DNA from: Micromonospora luteifusca
GTDB taxonomy: Bacteria; Actinomycetota; Actinomycetes; Mycobacteriales; Micromonosporaceae
DNA length: 64,000 nt
Direction of reading: 5' to 3'
Assembly: GCF_016907275.1 (NCBI RefSeq)
Contig: NZ_JAFBBP010000001.1
Span: 310,001-374,000, forward strand
This document shows positions 17,674 through 27,008 of this stretch, piece by piece. A program made the translations under genes and the position numbers. Numbering within the stretch: position 1 is the stretch's first letter; each line of letters begins with the position of its first letter. The notes beneath the pieces are model-generated. The model made no database searches and was not told the DNA's origin. It was given only the letters and a program-made list of their open reading frames with translations.

Positions 17674-18713
17674 GGCCGCCTGCCGAGGAACGCGAACACC
17701 GTGGCCGCTGTCATGGTGAGGGCGGCGAGGCCGGCACGTTTCCACATGGCCGGCAGGTCCCGGGTCGTCACGACCGGATCGGGGGGCAACCCGTACACCT
17801 CGGGCTCGTCCAGCAGCAGGAAGAACGCACCGTCACCGCCGACGCCGTCGTGCGGGTCATGCCCGTACAACCGTGCCTCGGGGACGCCCCGCTCGTGCAG
17901 GGTCGCCACCCGGGCGTCAGCCCGCTCCCGCAACTCGTCGAGGCGGCCGTACTGAATCGACTCGGTCGGGCACGCCTGCGCACACGCCGGCGTCTGCCCC
18001 GCACCCAACCGGTCGTAGCAGAGCGTGCACTTCCACGCCCGACCATCATCCTTGCGCTGGTCGATGACCCCATAGGGGCACGCCGAAATGCAGTAACCGC
18101 AGCCGTTGCAGATGTCCTCCTGCACCACCACCGTGCCGAACTCCGTCCGGAACAACGACCCGGTCGGGCACACGTCCAGGCAGGCCGCATGTGTGCAGTG
18201 CTTGCAGACGTCCGACATCATCAACCAGCGGAAATCCGTGCGAGCCTCCGCGCCGCTCCCCCGCCCCGGCGGTTGCGCGCCCGGCATCCCCAGAAACTCC
18301 GGCCCACCCGACATCCGGGCCGCCGCGGCCGGCGAGCCGGTCGGAAGACCCGGGTCCGTCCCGGTGTCGGCGCTGGTCAGGGCGCCCAGCGCCGCGGTTT
18401 CCGGGCTGATCGCCGGCCCGGAAGGGTCCTGCTCGAACGCCGGGGTCACCCGACCGAGCGCCCGAGGCTGCTCCACGAACGCGACGTGCCGCCACGAGTT
18501 CGCGGTCAGCGCCCCGGTGTTGTCGTACGACATGCCCAGCAGGTCGAGCCCGCTCTGCGGGACGCCGTTCCACTCCTTGCAGGCGACCTCACATGCCTTA
18601 CAGCCGATGCAGACGCTGGTGTCGGTGAAGAAGCCCATCCGTGGCGGGGCGTCCTCGTAGCCGGCGTCGGGCGCCGGGTCGAGCGGCCCGTAGAGGGCGT
18701 TGGCATGGGGCAT
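17670..18713 (-). CDS. Formate dehydrogenase iron-sulfur (beta) subunit
   Basis: A 347-residue ferredoxin-like electron-transfer subunit with four Cys clusters: CIGCKACEVAC (near 35), CKHCTHAACLDVCP (near 169), CNGCGYCISACP (near 202), and CTLCYDRL with CAQACP. These hold four 4Fe-4S centres. A loop of about 90 residues rich in Gly, Pro and Ala separates the first cluster from the others. The C-terminus ends in one membrane helix (AGLAALTMTAATVFAFLG), as in FdnH-type subunits. It lies 2 bases after the catalytic subunit and overlaps the NrfD-type gene, so the three are one translational unit passing electrons from formate to the membrane. Confidence 0.93.
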   Translation of the reverse strand: MPHANALYGPLDPAPDAGYEDAPPRMGFFTDTSVCIGCKACEVACKEWNGVPQSGLDLLGMSYDNTGALTANSWRHVAFVEQPRALGRVTPAFEQDPSGPAISPETAALGALTSADTGTDPGLPTGSPAAAARMSGGPEFLGMPGAQPPGRGSGAEARTDFRWLMMSDVCKHCTHAACLDVCPTGSLFRTEFGTVVVQEDICNGCGYCISACPYGVIDQRKDDGRAWKCTLCYDRLGAGQTPACAQACPTESIQYGRLDELRERADARVATLHERGVPEARLYGHDPHDGVGGDGAFFLLLDEPEVYGLPPDPVVTTRDLPAMWKRAGLAALTMTAATVFAFLGRRP

Positions 18714-18715
18714 GG

Positions 18716-21700
18716 TCAGGCCTCCCGGTCGCTGCTGCTGTCGGCGACGTCAGTCGTGACCTGCGGTGGATAGCGGTGGCTCAGGTTTCCCGACCTTCGC
18801 CGGTAGTCGACGACGAGTTCCAACAGCTCGGGTCCTCTCGGGCGTCGGCCGGGTCGGATGTCGCAGGTGCCGACCTTGCTCTCCTGGATCAGCACGTTCG
18901 GGTCGAGGGTGATGCCGAACAGGTCGTTGGCCGAGTCGCCGGTCACCAGGCCCTCGAAACCGAAGTGGTAGGGCAACCAGAGCTGGTGGATGATCCGGTT
19001 GTCGACCCGCAGCGGGGTGAGCCGGTCGGTCACCAGGACCTTCGCCTCGATGGCCGCCCGGGCGGTGACCAGGTGCGCCCAGCCCAGGTGGTCGAGACCG
19101 CGTTCGACCGCCAACTCCGGCGACACCTCGACGAACATCTCCGGTTGCAACTCGGCCAGCGGCGAGACGGTACGGCTCATCGCACCGGCGGTGTGATGCT
19201 CGGTGAGCCGGCTGACCGTGAACACGTACGGGAAGACGTCGCTGTGCCGCTGCGGCGGGCTCGGGTTGAGCGTGTTGATCGGGTGGGTGTAGACCTTGCG
19301 GGTCGGGTTGGCCTGCTGCCGGTAGAGCGGGTTGCGCACCGGCGACTCGACCGGTTCGTAGTGGGTGGGCATCGGCCCGTCGAGCACACCGGTGGGCGCG
19401 TAGAGCCAGCCCTTGCCGTCACCCTGCAGGATGAACGGGTCGTCGCCGGCGATGCCCGGCACGCCCGAGGCGCCGTGAGCCGGCCGGTAGGACGGTGCCT
19501 TCTTCTTCTCGAAGTCCGGCACGTCGTAGCCGGTCCACTCGGCCTTCTCCTCGTCCCACCAGACGTACTTCTTTCGCTCACTCCACGGGTTGCCGTCCGG
19601 GTCGGCGGAGGCACGGTTGTAGAGGATGCGCCGGTTCGCCGGCCAGGCCCAGCCCCATTCCAGGGCCGTCAGGGACTGCTCCGCGCCGGGTTTGCGGCGG
19701 GCTGCCTGGTTCACCCCGTCCGCGTACACCCCGGTGTAGATCCAGCACCCGCCGAGGGTGGAGCCGTCGTCCTTCATCTCGGTGAACGAGGACAGTGGGC
19801 GGCCGGTCGCCACGTCGTATCCGTTGATCTCCAGCAGCACCGACTCGGCGCTCGGCTCCGCGTTCGGACCGTGCGTGGGGTAGTCCCAGGTCAGGTCGAG
19901 CAGCGCCCGGTCGCGCGGTTTCGTCGATGTCGCCAGCCGTTCCCGGACGATGCGGCCGAGGTGGTAGAAGAACCACAGCTCGGAGCGGGCGTCGCCTGGC
20001 GGCTCGACGGCCTTCTCCCGCCACTGCAACAGACGCTGCGTCTGGGTGAACGTGCCCTCCTTCTCCACGTGCGAGGCGGCGGGCAGGAAGAACACCTCCG
20101 TGCGGCACTCCCGCGTCACGATCTCGCCGGTCTCGATCTCCGGCGCGTTCTTCCAGAACGTGGCGCTCTCGATCTCGAACAGGTCCCGGACCACCAGCCA
20201 GTCGAGGTTGGCCATGCCGAGCCGTTGCGCCCGGCCGTGGGCCGACCCGACCGCCGGGTTCTGGCCCAGCAGGAAGTACCCCTTGATCTTGCCGTCGATC
20301 ATGTCGAGCACCTGTTGGTAGGTGCCGTGATCACCGGTCATCCGAGGCATGTAGCCGTAGCAGTAGTCGTTGTCGGCGGTGGCGGCGTCGCCCCAGTACG
20401 CCTTGAGCAGGTTGACGCCGTAGGTGCGGGCGTTGCCCCAGAAGCCCTTCTGGCCCGGGTGCCGGATGCTGTCCACCCACTCGTCGAAGCTCGGGTGGTT
20501 GGCGTGGTGCGGCATCGGCAGGTAGCCGGGCAGCAGGTTGAACAGCGTCGGAATGTCGGTCGAGCCCTGGATGCTGGCGTGCCCGCGCAGGGCCATGACC
20601 CCGCCGCCGGGGCGGCCCATGTTGCCCAGCAACAGCTGGATGATCGCACCGGTGCGGATGTACTGCACACCGACGCTGTGCTGCGTCCAGCCGACCGAGT
20701 AGACGAGCATTCCGGTGCGTTCCCGGCCGGAGTTCTCCGTCCAGGCCTGCGCCAGTTCGAGGAACTTGTCCTGCGGGATCCCACAGACCTGTTCCACCAT
20801 CTCGGGCGTGTAGCGGGCGTAGTGCCGCTTGAGGATCTGGTAGACGCAGCGCGGGTGCTGCAACGTCTCGTCGCGTTCGGTCTCGCCACCGACCGGGGCA
20901 CCGTGCGACTCGTTCTCCAGCCCGGCCGCGGTCTCCCGCTGGGTCTCGGTGTCGCGGGTCGTCTGGTTCTGCCCGTGGCCCTGGTAGCGCCAGCTCGCCT
21001 GGTCATAGCTGGCGGTCTCCTCGCGGAAACCGGAGAAGAGACCGTGCAGATCCTCGGTGTCGACGTACTCGTCAGTCACGATCGTCGCCGCGTTGGTGTA
21101 GTGGACCACGTACTCCCGGAAGTCCAACTCGTTGTCGAGGATGTAGCGGATCACCCCGCCGAGCAGCGCGATGTCCGTGCCCGCCCGGATCGGCAGGTAC
21201 GAGTCGGCCAGGGCGCTGGTCCGGGTGAACCGTGGGTCGACGTGAAAGACCTTCGCGCCACGGCGCTTGGCCTCCATGACCCACTGGAAGCCCACCGGGT
21301 GTGCTTCGGCCATGTTGGAACCCTGGATGACGATGACGTCCGAGTTCGACAGGTCCTGCTGGAACTGGGTGGCACCGCCACGACCGAAGCTGGTCCCCAG
21401 ACCGGGGACGGTGGCGGAGTGTCAAATACGGGCCTGGTTCTCGATCTGGAGTGCCCCCATCGCGGTGAACAACTTCTTGATGAGGTAGTTCTCCTCGTTG
21501 TCCAGCGTCGCCCCACCCAGGCTGGACAGACCCAGCGTCCGGTTGAGCGGCCGACCCTCGTCGTCGGCGTCCTCCCAGGTCTCGTCCCGGGCGGCCAGGA
21601 CCCGATCGGCGATCATGTTCATCGCCGTGTCGAGGTCGAGGTCCTCCCACTCGGTGCTGTACGGCCGGCGGTAGCGGACCTTCGTCTGCCGCAGCGGACT

Positions 21701-21991
21701 CGTCACCAGACTCTTGCTCGCCGCGCCCTTCGGACACAGCCGACCCCGCGAGATCGGGCTGTCCGGGTCGCCCTCGATCTGACTGACCTGCCCGTCCTTG
21801 ACGTACACCCGCTGGCCACAACCCACCGCGCAGTACGGGCACACCGAACGGGCCATGCTGTCGGCGTCCTCGGTACGGGCAGTGAGCGCACGGGATCCGG
21901 CGGACATGGCCGCGGTACCCCGCCCGAGCGGGTCGGTGCCGGTGAGCTGGCGGTAGACCGGCCAGCCCTCGATCCAGCTGCGCACCCCCAT
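18716..21991 (-). CDS. fdnG: Selenocysteine-containing formate dehydrogenase, catalytic (alpha) subunit
   Basis: A 1091-residue molybdopterin enzyme when TGA at 21424-21422 is read as selenocysteine (residue 190). The flanking residues IENQARI-U-HSATVPGL align with the FdnG site NQARV-U-HGPTVASL, where Sec binds molybdenum. The 4Fe-4S motif CPYCAVGC...CPKG is at 51-88, NMAEAHPVGFQWV follows the Sec site, and the rest covers the molybdopterin domains to the end. No frame disruption other than this codon exists. A SECIS hairpin follows the codon. There is no twin-arginine signal, so the subunit probably faces the cytoplasm. It oxidises formate to CO2 and feeds the beta and NrfD subunits. The start has GGAAAGG upstream. 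Gene callers will split it into 21422-21991 and a part ending at 18716. Confidence 0.92.
21393..21424 (-). promoter_or_regulatory. SECIS element directing selenocysteine insertion
   Basis: Directly after the TGA, the mRNA can form a GTCCCC/GGGGAC stem with apical loop GGTCT. Eighteen bases separate the TGA from the loop, the same as I count in Escherichia coli fdhF, whose loop is also GGUCU and is bound by SelB. Loop sequence, position and coding context together make this a strong call. Confidence 0.88.
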
Positions 21992-22080
21992 GGCCGCACC
22001 TTTCCGACTAATCCCGCCAAATGTGAACAGCCTGACATTAGACGAGGTGCCAGCCCGGTCGCAGCGAGATCACAAGAGAA

Positions 22081-22120
22081 ATGCCTTCCTCGGCCTTTTC
22101 GCGCAAGCCGGGGAAGGCAT
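22081..22120. repeat. Long hairpin, possible terminator or leader structure
   Basis: Fourteen-base arms (atgccttcctcggc against gccggggaaggcat, with one G-T pair) around a 12-base loop that includes cttttc. It lies about 90 bases upstream of the formate dehydrogenase start and past the end of the lipoprotein gene. It may terminate transcription that enters from either side. The rest of the 22.0-22.2 kb gap shows nothing. Confidence 0.55.
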
Positions 22121-22200
22121 GGTGTATGACGAAGACCAGCGAGCCGGAGAAGGTGGGTTACGAAGGCCAGCCACGACGCCGAGATCGGGCCGGCTCTCGC

Positions 22201-22950
22201 TCAGATCGCCTCGGCCATCCTTGCCGCCGCCAAGGCGACCAGCTTGTGCAATTCCTTCTCCGCTGTCGCGTCTGACGTCTCCGCGCCGGGCGAATAGTCG
22301 ATCAGGGACGTAACGCTTCCCACCCTGAACAGCACGTTGTACGCCCGGAAAGGCGGGGCGGCCGGGCCGGTCCTACTGGTGTAGCGCCAGGCCACCGCCT
22401 CGTCACCCACTCGGGGAGCCGTGGCCAACTGCATCGACAGGTTGAACAGGTAGCCGGGCGCGAGCCCTCTCTCCTCGCCCCAGGACCGACACCGCTTGAC
22501 ACCCGCGCGGACGCGGGCAACCTCGGCCGCAGCACCCTGCCCCGGATGCAATTTGACAACCTGGACGAATGCCCGGCTGGTGCCGGGGCCGGCCTGCCGC
22601 CAACGGAGGGAGCCCTGCAGGCTGGCGTTTTCCCCGCTGTAGAGATCACGCTGCACGCTGGTGCAGGTCGGGTCACTGGTTTGCGGCTCTCGCGGTAGAT
22701 CGCCCCGCCCGAAGAGCTTCCAGTCACCATCCAGATCCTGCTGGCCCAGCAGCAACGCCAGCACCCGTTTGTCCAACAAGCCGTCAGAGGGCGTCGGAGT
22801 TGCCGTCGGGGAAACCGTCCGAGAAGGTTCAGGGCCAGGCGGAGACGCAGCGGGCGCAGCCGCCGAAGGGCTGGCGCCCGCACTGCACCCAGCCAGCGAC
22901 AGTGCAACGGCGCAACACACCGCGATCGTCGTCCTTCGTGTCATGCCCAT
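22201..22950 (-). CDS. Predicted secreted lipoprotein with sensor-like domain
   Basis: About 249 residues. The signal peptide (RRTTIAVCCAVALSLAGC) ends in lipobox LAGC, and a 40-residue Ser/Pro/Ala spacer follows. The folded domain holds DKRVLALLLGQQDLDGDW near its start and two conserved Cys (in DPTCTSV and KRCRSWG) that could form the disulfide seen in PknH-sensor-like domains. The ending is KELHKLVALAAARMAEAI. Function is unknown; a ligand-binding or sensor role is an inference from the disulfide pattern. Three Met codons (22944, 22950, 22956) are possible starts. The gene is downstream of the ABC permease on the same strand, with a 47-base gap. Confidence 0.75.
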   Translation of the reverse strand: MGMTRRTTIAVCCAVALSLAGCSAGASPSAAAPAASPPGPEPSRTVSPTATPTPSDGLLDKRVLALLLGQQDLDGDWKLFGRGDLPREPQTSDPTCTSVQRDLYSGENASLQGSLRWRQAGPGTSRAFVQVVKLHPGQGAAAEVARVRAGVKRCRSWGEERGLAPGYLFNLSMQLATAPRVGDEAVAWRYTSRTGPAAPPFRAYNVLFRVGSVTSLIDYSPGAETSDATAEKELHKLVALAAARMAEAI

Positions 22951-22997
22951 GATCATGCGCGGCCGAGTCGCGGTCCGCGACCCCGTGGGCAGTACAC

Positions 22998-24929
22998 CTA
23001 ACCCGTCTTCCCAGGAACAGGTCGGGCGCGCGGAGAACCGCCTGGCTGCGGTCGGCGATCCCACAACACCAGGCCGGCGAGCAGCATCGCGACGCCCAGA
23101 GCGACCATTCCCAACCCCACGGCGGTGCGGGCGCCACCCTCCAGGTGCCCCGCCACGATCCAACCACTGTCGAGCCCGAAGGCCAGCGCCATCACTCCCT
23201 GCGGGATCACCGGGATCCACCCCACCGTCAGCAACCCCAGCGCCCACGCGGTCGCCCGATTCTCCCGGTACCACTCCGCATCCATTTTCAACGGGATCAC
23301 CGTCTCCGGGGGCCGGCTCCGCTGCCCGGCCGCGGCGAGCACCTCGGTCCCGCGCTGGGCGAGGCGGTCGTCGGCGAGCCAACTGCCACCCCACCAGGCC
23401 GCCGCACCGCACAGCAGCCCGACCAGCGGCAGCAGCGGCGCCACCCCCGGCGGGCCCCAGACCAGCAGCGCGAGCACCGGCGCGGCGGCGAGCAGCCCAC
23501 CCCCGGTGGCGACCAGCACGTTGACGATGTCGGTCGGGTTGTCGGCCGAGGTGGGATGCCGCGGGTCGACAGCCGGGCGCACCCGCAGCAGCGACACCCA
23601 CACCGGCACCGAGGCGCCCGCGCCGAGCAGAGCCGGCAGGGTGGAGAGTGCGGCCAGCGGGTCGACATCGGGTGCGAGGATGACCCCGGCGACGCTGAGC
23701 AGCACCCCGATCGGGGTGACGAGAACCAGCCAGGTCAAGGCCCGCCCGCGGACCTCGGCCCGTTCGCCGCCCGGCGTGGTGAGCGGCAGCCACAACGCGG
23801 TGCCGTCCAGGCCGATCAGCCCGGCCGACATCGCCGCCGCGCCGAGCACGGCGAGCGGCCCGGCCCACGGCAGCAGGAGGTCCACGTCGGACAGGAGCGG
23901 CAGTCCGGCGAGCAGAGCGCCATACACCACCGCGAACGCCAGATACTGAAGCCGCAACGGATGCCGCATCCAGGCACGCATCTCGCGGGCGACAACCGCC
24001 CGCGTCGCGGGCGACAACCATCCGCCCCACCCACGCCCGGCTCCGGCCGGTGCGGCGACCCCGGCCCGGCGCAGCGCGGCCGACTCACGGTCGGCGCGGC
24101 GGGAGAGCGGGACCGCGGTGGTCCGGCGCGGTCGGAACGGCACGCCGGCCGTGATCACCCTTCGGACGAGCACGATGTACGCGGCAGCGCAGAGCACCAC
24201 GATGCCGGCCAGGGTCGCCATCACCCGCACCCCGCGCTCGGGTGACCCGGTCACGGCGGAGATCGGCCACCCGCTCGGCACGTACGCCATCGCCCGGACC
24301 ACCTCGTCCGGCGCTCTGACCAGCAGGACCGACACCCAGGGGAAGACCGCCCAGAGCGACCCGGCGACACCCATCGCGGTGCCGGTGAAGATGCCGGTGA
24401 GCAGCGCCCCAACCGGCCCACCGGCGTGGCCGACGACCTCCAGCGCGATCGCCGAGCCGATCAACCCGAGCAGCCAGAGCAGCACCGCGCCGCAGGCGGT
24501 GACGAGGACCGCGACCAGGCCGTGCCGAGCGGCGTGCACCGGCAGCGCGGCGAGCGCCACCAGCGAGACGGCCGGGCCGATGCCGATCGCCGACGCGGCG
24601 AGCAGACCGATCGCAGCCGGGAAACCGCCGATCGGCTCCAACCGCAGGTGGGCCGGGTGGACCCGGCCGCGCCCGCCGCCGAGCAGCAACGGCAACACGA
24701 TCCAGCCGAGAACCCACGCCCCGACCAGCAGGGCGAGGGTGTGCTGGTCGCCGCGGAGCGCGTACCGGATCAACCAGGCGGCGGCGAGCAGACCGGCCAG
24801 GCCGGCCACCGCGGGCCCCGGATGCTCGCGCAGCGAGCGACGCAGCATGGTCGTGCGCATCCGGGCCGGCACCGCGACTTTGCCGAGGGTGCCGGCAAGC
24901 GGGCCGAGGGCGAGACGATCCGCGCTCAT
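22998..24929 (-). CDS. ABC transporter permease (large, about 13 membrane segments)
   Basis: A 643-residue integral membrane protein with a short cytoplasmic start and many hydrophobic segments in two halves, joined by a basic stretch (RPRRTTAVPLSRRADRES, near 290-310). The second half begins TRAVVAREMRAWMRHPLRLQYLAF, a motif common in ABC-2-type exporters. The start is fixed by the ATGA overlap with the ATPase stop. It makes a two-gene exporter with that ATPase. The substrate is unknown. The near-fused two-part permease suggests that one polypeptide supplies both membrane halves. Confidence 0.85.
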   Translation of the reverse strand: MSADRLALGPLAGTLGKVAVPARMRTTMLRRSLREHPGPAVAGLAGLLAAAWLIRYALRGDQHTLALLVGAWVLGWIVLPLLLGGGRGRVHPAHLRLEPIGGFPAAIGLLAASAIGIGPAVSLVALAALPVHAARHGLVAVLVTACGAVLLWLLGLIGSAIALEVVGHAGGPVGALLTGIFTGTAMGVAGSLWAVFPWVSVLLVRAPDEVVRAMAYVPSGWPISAVTGSPERGVRVMATLAGIVVLCAAAYIVLVRRVITAGVPFRPRRTTAVPLSRRADRESAALRRAGVAAPAGAGRGWGGWLSPATRAVVAREMRAWMRHPLRLQYLAFAVVYGALLAGLPLLSDVDLLLPWAGPLAVLGAAAMSAGLIGLDGTALWLPLTTPGGERAEVRGRALTWLVLVTPIGVLLSVAGVILAPDVDPLAALSTLPALLGAGASVPVWVSLLRVRPAVDPRHPTSADNPTDIVNVLVATGGGLLAAAPVLALLVWGPPGVAPLLPLVGLLCGAAAWWGGSWLADDRLAQRGTEVLAAAGQRSRPPETVIPLKMDAEWYRENRATAWALGLLTVGWIPVIPQGVMALAFGLDSGWIVAGHLEGGARTAVGLGMVALGVAMLLAGLVLWDRRPQPGGSPRARPVPGKTG

Positions 24930-25690
24930 CGGGGCCCGGTCAGCCAGTCCAGGCCGGCGCTGCCGGAGGCGTCGGCGCCGACCAGCTCGACGAACCGGTC
25001 CTCCAGGTTGCTGCCGGCGGCGACCTCGGCGACCGTCCCGGCGGCGACCACCCGACCCTGATGGATCACCGTGACCTCGTCGCACATCTGCTCGACCAGC
25101 AGCATCGAGTGGGTGGACAGCACGCAGGTGCCGCCACCAGCCACGAACCGGCGCAGCACCCGGCGGATGGTGGCCGAGGAGACCGGATCGACCGCCTCGA
25201 ACGGCTCGTCGAGCACCAGCAGCCGGGGCGCGTGCAGCAGCGCCTGCGCGAGGCCGAGCTTCTTGCGGGTGCCGGTGGAGCAATCCGCGAGTGGGGTGCC
25301 CGCGCCCTTGGTCAGACCGAGCACCTCGATCAGCTCGGCGGCGCGGTCGGATGCTGCGGCCCGGGGCATCCCACGCAGCCCAGCGCTGTAGCGCAGCAGC
25401 TCGGCGCCGGTGAGGCGTTCCGGGAAGTCGAGGCCGTCGGGCAGCACGCCGGTCAACGCGCGGGTCACGCCGCGCTCGCGCCGCGCGTCGTGACCGAGGA
25501 TCCGGATCTCCCCGGCGTCCGGGGTGACCAGCCCGACCGCCATCCCGATGGTGGTGGACTTGCCGGCGCCGTTGGGCCCCACGATGCCGTGGAACGTGCC
25601 GGAGCGGACGGTCAGATCGATGTCGTCCACCGCGCGATGCGCCGCGAAGGTCTTCACCAGGCCGCGGATCTCTAGTGCTGGGGGGATCAC
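24926..25690 (-). CDS. ABC transporter ATP-binding protein
   Basis: A 254-residue ATPase. Walker A is GPNGAGKST (near 40), the signature is CSTGTRKKLGLAQAL, Walker B is LLVLDEPFEAVD, and the H-loop is in VLSTHSML. The EAVDP after Walker B and the STG-type signature resemble ATPases of actinobacterial ABC-2 exporters. The start is a GTG at 25690. An upstream frame that continues to 25897 has no better start. It is the partner of the overlapping permease. Confidence 0.9.
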   Translation of the reverse strand: MIPPALEIRGLVKTFAAHRAVDDIDLTVRSGTFHGIVGPNGAGKSTTIGMAVGLVTPDAGEIRILGHDARRERGVTRALTGVLPDGLDFPERLTGAELLRYSAGLRGMPRAAASDRAAELIEVLGLTKGAGTPLADCSTGTRKKLGLAQALLHAPRLLVLDEPFEAVDPVSSATIRRVLRRFVAGGGTCVLSTHSMLLVEQMCDEVTVIHQGRVVAAGTVAEVAAGSNLEDRFVELVGADASGSAGLDWLTGPR

Positions 25691-25767
25691 GCGCCGAGCA
25701 TAGGTGACCCTTCTCGATGGCGTGGACCGATCGCACCGTCCACTGTAGACGGAGCCCCGACCTCCGT

Positions 25768-26187
25768 TCAGACGACGTGCACCAGTCGGAAACGCTCGGT
25801 TACCACCAGGGTGTCGTCGTCGACCGTGAAGCCGGGGTCGCCCAGCTCGGCGCGCACCTCCGCGCTGTGCCAGAACGCCTCGTGCCCTGCGCGCCACTGC
25901 GCCACCGACTCATCGCCCTCGCCCTCGGCCAGGGCGTGTTGCAGATCGACGTCGGCGAGCCGCAACACGCGTACCTCGATCAGCTCGATCACCGCGACCC
26001 GTCGGCCCGCGGAGTCCACCACGGCAGATCGTTCGCCGGCCTCGGGCAGCGGCTCGTTCGCGTGCTCGTACCCGATCAGCAGGGCGGACGTCGAGGTCTT
26101 CGCGCCGGAGAGGATCGCGGCTACCAGGCTGTCCCGCAGCGGCCCCGGAAACGCGAACTCGGCAAGCGGAAGATCGTCGAGCTCCAT
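25768..26187 (-). CDS. ASCH domain protein
   Basis: A 139-residue protein. The family pattern is visible: [24 protein letters not shown], a Glu/Pro turn ([27 protein letters not shown]) and ending [24 protein letters not shown] folds resemble PUA RNA-binding domains, and some hydrolyse N4-acetylcytidine; the substrate of this one is not known. The start is the ATG at 26187. It is divergent from the NUDIX gene with a 77-base gap. Confidence 0.82.
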   Translation of the reverse strand: MELDDLPLAEFAFPGPLRDSLVAAILSGAKTSTSALLIGYEHANEPLPEAGERSAVVDSAGRRVAVIELIEVRVLRLADVDLQHALAEGEGDESVAQWRAGHEAFWHSAEVRAELGDPGFTVDDDTLVVTERFRLVHVV

Positions 26188-26264
26188 CCGCGGAGCGTAC
26201 GCGATCCGGTGCGCCATGCGGAGCCGTCGTCGACAGCCTCGCGGTGACATGGCACGGTCTCGTA

Positions 26265-26663
26265 ATGGCCACCTATGACGTCGCTCTCGTACTACTCGCC
26301 GATCCGTCGGGCGCGGTACTGCTACAGCACCGTGATGAGGACGCCGCCGCCTCGCCGGGCCAGTGGAGCCTGCCGGGTGGCCACGTCGAGCCCGGCGAGT
26401 CGCCAGAGCAGGCGGCCCGCCGCGAACTGCTGGAGGAGACGGGTCTGACAGCGGGTGAACTGCACCCGCTGTGGAGTGGTCCGCGCCCCTACGAACCCGG
26501 CTTTCCCCACACCGTGACCGTTCACGTGTTCCGTGGCACCACCACGGCTCGACAGGAGGACGTGGTCCTCGGCGAGGGGCAGGCGACGGTGTTCGTCCCC
26601 CGTGACCAGGTGCTCGATCGTGAGTTGGCGGTCTCCGCCGCGCTGGTCCTGCGCATGACCTAG
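26265..26663 (+). CDS. NUDIX hydrolase
   Basis: A 132-residue enzyme with a full Nudix box, [23 protein letters not shown] (G-x5-E-x7-REUxEExGU, near residues 37-59), between two beta regions. These enzymes cleave nucleoside diphosphates linked to another group, such as 8-oxo-dGTP or ADP-ribose. I prefer the ATG at 26265 ([11 protein letters not shown]) to the GTG at 26244, as the beta strand starts there. The substrate is not evident. It is followed by two tiny ORFs. Confidence 0.85.
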   Translation: MATYDVALVLLADPSGAVLLQHRDEDAAASPGQWSLPGGHVEPGESPEQAARRELLEETGLTAGELHPLWSGPRPYEPGFPHTVTVHVFRGTTTARQEDVVLGEGQATVFVPRDQVLDRELAVSAALVLRMT

Positions 26664-26677
26664 GTAGCTTTGGCCCC

Positions 26678-26818
26678 TTGCTGCTGCTCGGCTGGGTCGC
26701 GTTGGCGACCCTGGCTGCCCAGCCGGTGGCGCTTCTGTTCCTCGTGTCAGTGCAGGGCACGCTCTCCTTCGCGTTGGGCGGCACCCTGATCGCCAGGGTG
26801 CTCTCGTGGCGGCAGTGA
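26678..26818 (+). CDS. Possible 46-residue membrane mini-protein
   Basis: A TTG start gives 46 residues, LLLLGWVALATLAAQPVA onward, mostly hydrophobic and with codon third positions rich in G/C like a real gene. It overlaps the next small ORF by 13 bases. It could be coding or a decayed membrane gene. There is no clear ribosome site. Confidence 0.3.
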   Translation: MLLLGWVALATLAAQPVALLFLVSVQGTLSFALGGTLIARVLSWRQ

Positions 26819-26946
26819 CCCTCGGGACCGATGCCGGCGACCTCGGCCCGGTGTGGGTCAGCGGCCTCCTGGTTACGGTCGCACTGTTCATCGCCCTGCC
26901 CCTCCGGCGATTCATCGCACCCCGCGCCGGCCAGGCAATTCGATGA
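26806..26946 (+). CDS. Possible 46-residue membrane mini-protein, overlapping the previous one
   Basis: A GTG start gives 46 residues with one hydrophobic helix (VWVSGLLVTVALFIALPL) and an Arg-rich end. It shares the G/C-rich third-position bias of its neighbour. The pair could be remnants of one larger membrane gene. It ends 62 bases before the first Y-RNA-like element. Confidence 0.3.
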   Translation: MAAVTLGTDAGDLGPVWVSGLLVTVALFIALPLRRFIAPRAGQAIR

Positions 26947-27008
26947 GCCCAGCCGGGCACGTACGGAATCGGGTTGCCCCCTCGGGCTTGCGGGCCTAGC
27001 GTCGTGGG

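Noticed and set aside
21422..21424. Stop codon splitting the formate dehydrogenase gene, as evidence for a pseudogene
   Set aside because: The TGA lies exactly at the Sec position, the frame continues, and a SECIS hairpin follows, so it is read as selenocysteine.
18641..22129. A + strand open frame of about 1162 codons opposite the formate dehydrogenase gene
   Set aside because: Same composition artefact. The - strand has the complete molybdopterin enzyme with its Sec codon.
24926..25736. Extension of the ABC permease through the ATPase region as one frame
   Set aside because: The open frame continues only as a shadow. The ATPase in the other frame has Walker motifs, and the permease ATG at 24929 overlaps its stop.
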